From SFHK01 sp963618055 (GTDB lineage: Bacteria; Bacillota; Clostridia; Christensenellales; Aristaeellaceae), in NCBI GenBank assembly GCA_963618055.1, contig CAVERI010000052.1:1-19417 (forward strand): a stretch of 19,417 nucleotides of DNA, given 5' to 3'. The notes under the pieces are model-generated. The model made no database searches. It saw nothing but the letters and a program-made list of their open reading frames with translations, and was not told the origin of the DNA. Shown here piece by piece: positions 1 to 6,103 of this stretch (positions are counted from its first letter, which is position 1; each line of letters begins with the position of its first letter). Made by a program: the position numbers and the translations under genes.

Positions 1-25
1 GCTTTTTCAGGCGCGGTCAACGCCC

Positions 26-1423
26 TCACGCGCGCGTGACGTTCTTAATCCACTTATCCCCGCGCAGGCGGAGGAAGGCAATGAGCCACTTGAAGCACTG
101 GTCGATGCGGGTCATGAGGAACACGACGGGCAGCGGCCAGTTGAAGCGCACGGCGATCAGCATGGCGGGCAGCACGACGAGCCAGCCGCAGATCATGTCC
201 ACCGTGGCGACGAAGCGGCTGTCGCCCGCGCCGCGGTTGATGCCCACGAAGCAGGACGCGTGGTAGCTGGTGCCAATCAGCGTGACCGCGCCGATGGCGA
301 TCATCTGCGTGGCGAGAGAGAACACCTGCGGATCCTGCGCGGAGCCGTACAGGCGGGTAAACGGCGCGCGCAGCAGGTACACCACCGCCGCCATGCACAC
401 GCCGATCAGCGCGAACATCACCTGAATCGTGCGCGAGTATTCCCGCGCGGTGTCGTAATCGCCGCGGCCGACGGCCTTGCCCACCATCACGCACGCGCCG
501 CCCGCGAGGGCGAAGGTGAACATCGTGCCCAGATTCATCATGGCGCTGGTAATGGCGTTCGCAGCGATAAAGTACGTCGTCAGCCGCCCGATAATCGCGG
601 CCTTCAGAAGCCCGATGAACGACCATTGCATGTCGGTCAGTCCCACCGGCAGGCCGTAGCGGGCGTAGTCGCGCGCCAGCGCGCGGTCAAAGGTGAAAAA
701 GTCGCGCGGGCGCACGTCCACAACCTTCTGAACCCGAAAGGTGTAGAAGCCCACAATCAGCATTTCGATCACGCGGGTCAGAACCGTCGCCAGCGCCGCG
801 CCCTCTACGCCCATCGCCGGAAGGCCGAGCTTTCCGAAGATCAGCACGTAGTTGAGCGAAATGTTCATGAACAGCGACGCGACGGACACATACAGCGTCA
901 CCCGCACAACCTCCACCGAGCGCAGCATGCCGGTGAGCGAGTTGGTGACGGCGTAGGGAATCCAGCTGAAGCACACAATGGCGAAGTAGGCCAGCGCCAG
1001 CCGCGTGGCCTCGGCGGCGCTTTCGTCCCCGGCGCGCAGCACCAGACGGATGACCGGCTCCGGGAACAGCCGCGCCGCCAGCACGAACAGAAGCGTGACC
1101 GCCATCGATATGGCGAACACGATGGAGAAAAGCCGCCTGATGCGCGGCATGTCCTTCTTGCCCCAGTACTGGGAAATCAGAACGCTCGAGCCGCTGACCA
1201 GTCCCAGAAGCGTCGCCGTGAAAAACGCCGTGAGCGCGTTCACCTGCGAAACCGCCGCCTGCGCGATCTTGCCGTAGCCCTCCATTGCGCCGTTTGTGAT
1301 GCCGGACACCATGATGTCGTCGGCCACCACCACCAGAAAGCTCACCAGAGAGGAAAACGCCGTGGGCAGGGAAATGCGAAGAATCGTCCGGTAGAAGCTC
1401 TTATCGCGCACCAGATGCATCAT
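26..1423 (-). CDS. MATE family multidrug/cation efflux transporter
   Basis: This is probably a 465-residue integral membrane antiporter of the MATE (MatE/NorM/DinF) family, exporting drugs or metabolites against a sodium or proton gradient. About twelve hydrophobic segments are spread over the whole length, in two MatE halves. The early ISLPTAFSSLVSFLVVVADD stretch and the QYWGKKD loop are typical of the family. The open frame extends 11 codons upstream to 1456, but the ATG at 1423 is preferred. It has an AAGGTGG ribosome site (1435 to 1429) five bases upstream, and the likely -10 box at 1457-1462 would place the transcript start near 1450, downstream of the longer start. It is divergent from a TetR-led ABC operon, so that regulator may also control it. 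The family call is firm; the substrate is unknown. Confidence 0.93.
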   Translation of the reverse strand: MMHLVRDKSFYRTILRISLPTAFSSLVSFLVVVADDIMVSGITNGAMEGYGKIAQAAVSQVNALTAFFTATLLGLVSGSSVLISQYWGKKDMPRIRRLFSIVFAISMAVTLLFVLAARLFPEPVIRLVLRAGDESAAEATRLALAYFAIVCFSWIPYAVTNSLTGMLRSVEVVRVTLYVSVASLFMNISLNYVLIFGKLGLPAMGVEGAALATVLTRVIEMLIVGFYTFRVQKVVDVRPRDFFTFDRALARDYARYGLPVGLTDMQWSFIGLLKAAIIGRLTTYFIAANAITSAMMNLGTMFTFALAGGACVMVGKAVGRGDYDTAREYSRTIQVMFALIGVCMAAVVYLLRAPFTRLYGSAQDPQVFSLATQMIAIGAVTLIGTSYHASCFVGINRGAGDSRFVATVDMICGWLVVLPAMLIAVRFNWPLPVVFLMTRIDQCFKWLIAFLRLRGDKWIKNVTRA

Positions 1424-1456
1424 TCCAACCACCTTTGTGTAAAATTTTCCATCCAT

Positions 1457-1465
1457 ATTATAACA
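1457..1465 (-). promoter_or_regulatory. Extended -10 promoter of the MATE gene
   Basis: Read on the minus strand this is TGTTATAAT, an extended -10 element (TGN plus a perfect TATAAT). I see no good -35 box at 17 bp. The minus-strand TTGACA at 1475 to 1470 is only 7 bp away, too close to serve as its -35. Extended -10 promoters can work without a -35 box. Confidence 0.6.
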
Positions 1466-1469
1466 CGCC

Positions 1470-1494
1470 TGTCAATCGTTTTCGCGGCTTGACA
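1470..1494. promoter_or_regulatory. Candidate TetR operator between divergent promoters
   Basis: The sequence holds a perfect 6-bp inverted repeat, TGTCAA-N13-TTGACA. Its right arm is the -35 box of the tetR promoter, and its left arm lies just upstream of the MATE -10 box. TetR-family proteins bind dyads in such divergent gaps and commonly repress themselves. The assignment is inference from position and symmetry. One arm may simply look symmetrical because it is a consensus -35 box. Confidence 0.35.
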
Positions 1495-1517
1495 AAGGCG
1501 CGCCTGCCGTCTATAAT
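1489..1517 (+). promoter_or_regulatory. Consensus sigma-A promoter of the tetR-ABC operon
   Basis: TTGACA (1489-1494), a 17-bp spacer and TATAAT (1512-1517): every base matches consensus. The tetR start codon follows about 40 bases after the expected transcript start. A fully consensus promoter is strong by default, which fits a gene set that needs a repressor. Confidence 0.88.
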
Positions 1518-1565
1518 TAAGAAACATACGATGCGCAACGAATGATTTTTAAAAGGAGGGAGACC

Positions 1566-2141
1566 ATGCCCCCGAAATTTCGATTCACCCGCGAGGAAAT
1601 CGTAAACGCCGCGCTGGCGCTGACCGAGGAGGGCGGGCCGAGCGCCGTCACGGCGCGGGCGCTGGCGGCGAGGCTGGGCTCGTCGGCCAAGCCGATTTTC
1701 GGCCTGTTTGAAAGCATGGAGGCGCTTCAGCGCGCGGTGCTGGCGGCGGCCTTTGAAAAATACGAGCGCTTCCTCGCCGCGGAAATGGCGCGGGGCGAAT
1801 ACAAGCCCTACAAGGCCAGCGGCATGGCGTATATTCACTTTGCCCGGGACGAAAGGGAGCTTTTCAAGCTCCTGTTCATGCGCGAACGCTCCCGCGAGGA
1901 GCAGCGGGACACCCCGCACGAGGACGTAAAGCCGCTGCTTCGGCTGATATGCCAAAACACCGGCATGACCGAGGCGGAGGCCGCGCGGTTCCACACCGAA
2001 ATGTGGCTGCTTGTGCACGGCATTGCCACGATGATCGCAACGTCGTTTTTAGACTGGAGCGACGAGGACATCAGCCGCGCGCTGACCGACGTGTACGAGG
2101 GAATGACCCGACGCGGGGTCAGAAAGGAAGGGGAAGAATGA
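1566..2141 (+). CDS. TetR/AcrR family transcriptional regulator
   Basis: A 191-residue DNA-binding regulator. The N-terminal helix-turn-helix spans roughly residues 8-55: FTREEIVNAALALTEEGG, then VTARALAARLGSSAKPIFGLF, which is the TetR recognition-helix pattern. The rest is a helical ligand-binding domain of ordinary length. The ATG at 1566 is chosen because AAAAGGAGGG (1551-1560) ends five bases before it; an in-frame ATG at 1542 would lie upstream of this site. The stop overlaps the start of the ABC ATPase gene (ATGA), so the genes are translationally coupled. It probably represses its own operon, and possibly the divergent MATE gene, until a toxic ligand binds. The ligand is unknown. Confidence 0.92.
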   Translation: MPPKFRFTREEIVNAALALTEEGGPSAVTARALAARLGSSAKPIFGLFESMEALQRAVLAAAFEKYERFLAAEMARGEYKPYKASGMAYIHFARDERELFKLLFMRERSREEQRDTPHEDVKPLLRLICQNTGMTEAEAARFHTEMWLLVHGIATMIATSFLDWSDEDISRALTDVYEGMTRRGVRKEGEE

Positions 2142-2872
2142 CCGCACCCGCCATTGAAGCAAACGGCCTTACCAAGCGCTACGGCGCGCTTACCGCCGTG
2201 GATCACCTGAGCCTGCGCGTGGAAAAGGGCGAGCTTTTCGCGCTTCTGGGCGTGAACGGCGCCGGAAAGACCACCACAATCCGCATGCTGTGCTGTCTTA
2301 CCAAGCCCACGGAGGGCGACGCGCGGCTCTGCGGCGCGAGCGTCGTGCGCGAGCCCATGCGCGTGAAGCAAAAAATCGGCGTGTCCCCGCAGGCAACCGC
2401 CGTCGCCGCCAACCTGACGGCGGAGGAAAACCTGCGCCTGATGTGCGGCATGCACGGCCTTTCCAAGGCGGAGACCGACGAAAGGGTGCGCGCGCTTTCA
2501 GAGCGCTTCCATTTAAGCGAGGTGCTTTCCCGCCGCGCCGGAGGGCTGTCGGGCGGCTGGCAGCGCCGGCTCAGCCTTGCCATGGCGCTGGTGAGCGACC
2601 CCGAAATTCTGTTCCTCGACGAGCCCACGCTGGGGCTGGACGTGATCGCCCGAAGCGAGCTGTGGGACGAGATTCGCGGCATGAAGGGGCGCGCCGCCAT
2701 CATCCTGACCACACACTATATGGAGGAGGCCGAGGCGCTCGCCGACCGCGTGGGCGTGATGAGGGACGGCCGCCTGCTGGCGCTGGGCACGCCCGACGCG
2801 CTGAAGGCGCAGACCGGACAGGAAAAATTCGAGGACGCGTTTCTCGCCCTCGTAAAGGGGGCGGCGAAATGA
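2138..2872 (+). CDS. ABC transporter ATP-binding protein (ABC-2 exporter type)
   Basis: A 244-residue nucleotide-binding subunit that powers the adjacent permease. All ABC motifs are visible: Walker A GVNGAGKT (38-45), Q-loop SPQ (83-85), signature LSGGW (137-141), Walker B ILFLDEP (157-163) with its catalytic Glu, D-loop GLD, and H-loop His193 in TTHYMEEAE. Overall it resembles the drug-resistance and lipid-export ATPases of the CcmA/DrrA type. The signature carries Trp after LSGG instead of the usual Gln (the Gln follows one residue later), a minor variation. The start overlaps the tetR stop and the stop overlaps the permease start, both as ATGA. Catalytic residues look intact. Confidence 0.94.
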   Translation: MTAPAIEANGLTKRYGALTAVDHLSLRVEKGELFALLGVNGAGKTTTIRMLCCLTKPTEGDARLCGASVVREPMRVKQKIGVSPQATAVAANLTAEENLRLMCGMHGLSKAETDERVRALSERFHLSEVLSRRAGGLSGGWQRRLSLAMALVSDPEILFLDEPTLGLDVIARSELWDEIRGMKGRAAIILTTHYMEEAEALADRVGVMRDGRLLALGTPDALKAQTGQEKFEDAFLALVKGAAK

Positions 2873-3594
2873 GAATGCTGTCCTTCGCCCGGCGCACGGC
2901 AAAGGAGATCCTGCGCGACCCGCTGAACCTTGCCTTCGGCCTTGGCTTCCCCGTGGCGCTGCTTCTGCTGATGAGCGCCATTCAGGCCAACGTACCCGTG
3001 CCGATTTTCGAAATTCAGCGACTCGCGCCCGGCATTTCGGTGTTCGGCCTGTCGTTCATGACGCTGTTCTCCGCCACCCTCGTGGCGCGCGACCGCGAAA
3101 CCGCGTTCCTCGAGCGCCTGTACACCACACCCATGAAGGCGGCGGATTTCATCCTTGGCTACACCCTGCCCATGCTTCCGATCGCCATGGCGCAGACGAT
3201 GGTGTGCTGCCTGCTGGCCGTCGCGCTCGGCCTGCCAGTCTCGATTTCCATCCTGTACGCCGTCCTTCTGAACCTGCCCGCGGCGCTGTTTTTCATTGCG
3301 CTGGGTCTGCTGTGCGGCAGCCTTTTCACCGTGAAGCAGGTCGGCGGCGTGTGCGGCGCGCTGCTTACGAATCTCTCCGCGTGGCTCTCCGGCGCGTGGT
3401 TCGATTTGACCCTCGCCGGCGGCGCGTTTGAGAAAATCGCCTGCGCGCTTCCGTTCATGCACGCCGTCGAGCTTCAGCGCGCCGTTCTCGCGGGCAAGCC
3501 CGCCGCCCTTCCCGCGCACCTTCTGTGGGTCGCCGCCTACGCCGTCCTCTCCCTCGCCGCCGCCGTCCTTGCGTTCCCGCGCCGCGTGAAATAA
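2869..3594 (+). CDS. ABC-2 type transporter permease
   Basis: A 241-residue membrane subunit of an ABC-2 exporter. Six hydrophobic segments are visible, at about residues 22-40, 55-72, 92-119, 122-151, 157-177 and 219-237. Between the second and third lies the cytoplasmic stretch ARDRETAFLERLYTTPM, the coupling-helix region typical of this family (RE...LERL..TP). It is coupled to the ATPase gene by a 4-base overlap, and a second in-frame ATG lies six bases on. Together with the TetR at the operon head it probably exports an antibiotic, peptide or lipid-like compound. The substrate cannot be read from the sequence. Confidence 0.9.
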   Translation: MRMLSFARRTAKEILRDPLNLAFGLGFPVALLLLMSAIQANVPVPIFEIQRLAPGISVFGLSFMTLFSATLVARDRETAFLERLYTTPMKAADFILGYTLPMLPIAMAQTMVCCLLAVALGLPVSISILYAVLLNLPAALFFIALGLLCGSLFTVKQVGGVCGALLTNLSAWLSGAWFDLTLAGGAFEKIACALPFMHAVELQRAVLAGKPAALPAHLLWVAAYAVLSLAAAVLAFPRRVK

Positions 3595-3645
3595 GCTCAA
3601 TCGCGGCGGATTCTGGGCTTTCCGTGGATATTGCCCGCCGCCGAT

Positions 3646-3674
3646 TTGACGAACGGCGCAAACAATGGTATAGT
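3646..3674 (+). promoter_or_regulatory. Sigma-A promoter of the nucleoside kinase gene
   Basis: TTGACG (3646-3651), a 17-bp spacer and TATAGT (3669-3674), one mismatch in each box. It lies in the 122-bp gap after the ABC permease gene, so the kinase starts a new transcription unit. A GC-rich imperfect dyad precedes it (about 3604-3643) but has no T-tract. Confidence 0.75.
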
Positions 3675-3716
3675 ATGGGCAGGGGCGGTCTGCGCCGCGC
3701 CGGAAAGGAACCTGCC

Positions 3717-5363
3717 ATGAAGATACGTTTGAACGATATACCGGTGGAAATCGCCGAGAACGAAAGCTATTTTGACGCGGCCGTGCGCCTGAATCAGGCG
3801 GAGGGCGCGCTGGCGGTGATGGTCAAGGGCGAAACGCTGTCCCTGAACGCGCCCGCGAGCCACGGCGACGCAAGGCTTCTCACCTATCGGGACGAGGAAG
3901 GGCGGCGCGTATACGAGCGCTCGCTGCGCTTTGTGATGCTGCTGGCGTTTGAACGGCTGTATCCGCAGGCGCGCGTGCGGTGCGAAAACTCGCTGGGGTA
4001 CGGCGTGTACGTAACGGTGCGCGGGCTGAAGCTGACGGCGGACGTGCTGAGCGCGGTCGAGGCGCAGATGCGCGAAATCACGCGGGCGAACCTGCCGTTT
4101 GCGCTGGTGCCCACGTCCCGCTCCGCGGCGATTCGCTATTTCGCCGGGCGCGGCGACGACGACAAGGTGAAGCTATTGAAATACCGCCCCTACGAGCACT
4201 TCCGCATGTATGAGTGCGGCGGCATGATGGAATATTTCTATGGCGAGATGGCGCGAAGCACCGGCGACGTGCGCGTGTTCTCGCTGACGCTGTTGGACAG
4301 CGGCTTCGTGTTCATGCTGCCCGATCCCGCGAATCCCGCCATGCCCAGCCCGTATAGGCCGATGCCGAAGCTCCTGTCCACCTATCGCGAAAGCGCCCGC
4401 TGGCTGGAGATTCTGAACGTGGAAAACGCCGCCGACCTGAACGAGCTGACCGTGAGCGGCCGCCTGCGCGAGTTCATCCGCGTGAACGAGGCGCTGATGG
4501 ATCGGAAAATCTACGACATCGCCGACCAGATCGTGCACAGCCGCGCGCGGCTGGTGCTGATCGCGGGCCCGTCGTCCTCCGGCAAGACCACGTTCTGCAA
4601 CCGGCTGATGATCGCCCTGAAGGTCACGGGGCTTACGCCGGTGAAGCTGTCGCTGGACGACTACTACGTCGACCGCGACAAGGTTCCGCTGGACGAGCAC
4701 GGCCAGCCCGATCTGGAGTGCGTGGAGGCGCTGGACACGGAGCTGCTGGGTCGTCAGCTCAAGCAGCTTTTAGAGGGCGAGCGCGTGAGCGTGCCTACCT
4801 TCGACTTTAACGCTCAGAAGCGCAGTCAGAAGACGCACGAGCTGATGGTCGATTCCACGTCGCCGATTCTGATTGAGGGCATTCACGGGCTGAACGACCG
4901 GCTCACGCCCGGCATTGCGCGCGAGGCGAAGTTCAAAATCTATATCAGCGCGCTGACGAACCTGAACATCGACGATCACAACCGCATCCGCTCCACCGAC
5001 GCGCGCCTGATTCGCCGCATGGTGCGCGACGCGGCCTCGCGCGGCACGCACCCGGAACGGACGCTTCAAATGTGGTCGTCCGTGCGCCGGGGCGAGGACA
5101 AGAACATCTTCCCGTTTCAGGAGGACGCCGACGCGATGATCAACTCGTCGCTGGTGTATGAGCTGGCGATTGAGAAGAGCATCGTCTACCCCATGCTGAC
5201 CGCCGTCACGCCCGACGCGCCGTATTACACGCTGGCGCGCAGACTGGTGAAGTTCCTAAACTACATACAGGCCGCCGACGTGGAGGACGAAATTCCGCTC
5301 AACAGCCTGCTGCGCGAATTTGTGGGCGGCAGCTGCTTCTATCGGGAGGAGGACAAGGCGTGA
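3717..5363 (+). CDS. Nucleoside (uridine kinase-like) kinase with N-terminal tRNA-synthetase-like region
   Basis: A 548-residue protein of the Clostridia-type 'nucleoside kinase' family. The C-terminal half (about 275-490) is a P-loop kinase of the uridine kinase/phosphoribulokinase group: Walker A GPSSSGKT (284-291), the substrate-site motif LDDYYVDRD around Asp314-Asp315, then PTFDFN and the LIEGIHGLN segment. The N-terminal half resembles the TGS plus second additional domain of threonyl-tRNA synthetase; this is recalled from the family, not computed. The start at 3717 is preferred to upstream starts because AAGGA (3705-3709) is correctly spaced and the promoter lies at 3646-3674. It probably phosphorylates uridine or another nucleoside in salvage, but the true substrate of these fused forms is less certain. 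Confidence 0.85.
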   Translation: MKIRLNDIPVEIAENESYFDAAVRLNQAEGALAVMVKGETLSLNAPASHGDARLLTYRDEEGRRVYERSLRFVMLLAFERLYPQARVRCENSLGYGVYVTVRGLKLTADVLSAVEAQMREITRANLPFALVPTSRSAAIRYFAGRGDDDKVKLLKYRPYEHFRMYECGGMMEYFYGEMARSTGDVRVFSLTLLDSGFVFMLPDPANPAMPSPYRPMPKLLSTYRESARWLEILNVENAADLNELTVSGRLREFIRVNEALMDRKIYDIADQIVHSRARLVLIAGPSSSGKTTFCNRLMIALKVTGLTPVKLSLDDYYVDRDKVPLDEHGQPDLECVEALDTELLGRQLKQLLEGERVSVPTFDFNAQKRSQKTHELMVDSTSPILIEGIHGLNDRLTPGIAREAKFKIYISALTNLNIDDHNRIRSTDARLIRRMVRDAASRGTHPERTLQMWSSVRRGEDKNIFPFQEDADAMINSSLVYELAIEKSIVYPMLTAVTPDAPYYTLARRLVKFLNYIQAADVEDEIPLNSLLREFVGGSCFYREEDKA

Positions 5364-5418
5364 ACCGTGCGCGGTTGACGCAATCTGCGGACGGCTTCCG
5401 TCAAAAGGAGGAAAGGGT

Positions 5419-5913
5419 ATGAAACGTTCACTTGCGCTGACTCTCTGCGCGCTTCTTCTGCTGACCGGCGCTTCCCTTGCCGAGACGACCGCCGTGCCCG
5501 TCGACGCGCACGCCGCGGCGGAGCGCGCCCTGCCGCTGATGGCGCTGCTCGCGGGATGCGAGAGCTTTTACAGCTTTGACGGCGCGCCCACGCCGGAGCT
5601 GGCCGGGGAAGCCGTCTGCGCCTACCTGTCCGCGCACGAGGAGGCGCCCGCGGCGGACGAAATTCTGCGCGCGCTGTTCGCCTGCGAATGGGAGACCCTG
5701 CCGGCCATTCCCGACGCGCCGACAATCCTGCCCGCGCTCGTCACGCTGGAGGACGCGTATGAGGGCGCGTCCGGCACCGTGATCGCCTGCGTGAAGGCAG
5801 AGCTGGACTACGGCGAAGGCTTCGAGTTCGCGTGGTACGCCGAATTCACCCTCGCGCCCGACGCGGCCGCCGAATACGGCGCGCGCGTGCAAAGGGCGCT
5901 GATTCCAGACTGA
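5419..5913 (+). CDS. Small secreted protein of unknown function
   Basis: A 164-residue protein I do not recognise. It begins with a clear signal peptide, MKRSLALTLCALLLLTGASL, with likely signal peptidase I cleavage after SLA and no lipobox cysteine, so the mature form should be released or wall-associated. The remaining ~140 residues are acidic and Ala-rich, with predicted helices first and a beta-rich tail (GTVIACVKAELDYGEGFEF). A strong site AAGGAGG (5405-5411) sits seven bases before the ATG. It follows the kinase by 55 bases without a visible promoter, so it is probably co-transcribed, and the terminator at 5934 ends the unit. Nothing in it suggests enzymatic motifs. Confidence 0.75.
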   Translation: MKRSLALTLCALLLLTGASLAETTAVPVDAHAAAERALPLMALLAGCESFYSFDGAPTPELAGEAVCAYLSAHEEAPAADEILRALFACEWETLPAIPDAPTILPALVTLEDAYEGASGTVIACVKAELDYGEGFEFAWYAEFTLAPDAAAEYGARVQRALIPD

Positions 5914-5933
5914 TTCGTATTTCGAGGACAATC

Positions 5934-5983
5934 GAAGCCCCACGACGCGGTTTTCAGGCCGCAGCGTGGGGCTTCGTGTTTTT
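5934..5983 (+). terminator. Rho-independent terminator of the kinase/secreted protein unit
   Basis: An 11-bp perfect stem, GAAGCCCCACG (5934-5944) with CGTGGGGCTTC (5965-5975), extended inside by a GCGG/CCGC pairing around a TTTT-containing loop. It is followed by GTGTTTTTA. The T-tract is only on the plus side, so it serves the plus-strand genes. Confidence 0.9.
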
Positions 5984-6003
5984 ACGTCCGTTTGAAGATG
6001 AAA

Positions 6004-6064
6004 TCAGGCTTCCGGCAGTCCCTGCGAAACGCGGCCGCCCGCGCGGAGTCAGCCGAAGCAGAAG
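6004..6064 (-). pseudogene. Decayed duplicate of the 3' end of the neighbouring glycosidase-like gene
   Basis: These 61 bases match 6104-6164, the last 20 codons plus stop of the glycosidase-like gene, at 50 of 61 positions and at an offset of exactly 100 bp with no gaps. Read on the minus strand in the same frame, the copy ends SQGLPEA-stop where the gene ends SQGLPDA-stop. The Trp codon in GWLHADGH has become TGA in the copy, and five of the seven residues upstream of SQGLP differ. Ten of the eleven differences are transitions. It appears to be the remnant of a paralogous or duplicated 3' end. The 39 bases between the copies do not match either flank. Confidence 0.75.
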
Positions 6065-6103
6065 GGCACGCGCACTTCGGCGCTGCGGGCACTGTGCCGC
6101 GCG

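Noticed and set aside
1..25. Possible terminator of the MATE gene (GGCG/CGCC pairing)
   Set aside because: Only four base pairs, with no T-tract on the minus strand inside the window. The sequence is cut off at base 1.
1470..1475. Minus-strand TTGACA as the -35 box of the MATE promoter
   Set aside because: It is 7 bp from the only good -10 box. At 17 bp the sequence is ATGGAA, which is not a -10 box.
260..1492. Long open frames opposite real genes (also 6131-7738, 12642-14930, 16790-18085 and 18278-19249)
   Set aside because: These are shadows caused by GC-rich third-position bias. They are rich in Arg, His, Gly and Ala, lack domains and ribosome sites, and lie over clearly recognisable genes.
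3604..3643. GC-rich imperfect dyad after the ABC permease gene as a terminator
   Set aside because: The pairing needs a multi-base bulge, no T-tract follows, and the structure runs up to the -35 box of the next promoter. It could be chance in this GC-rich DNA.
6065..6103. GGCACTGTGCC palindrome as a terminator for the glycosidase-like gene
   Set aside because: The arms are too short around a one-base centre and no T-tract follows on the minus strand.
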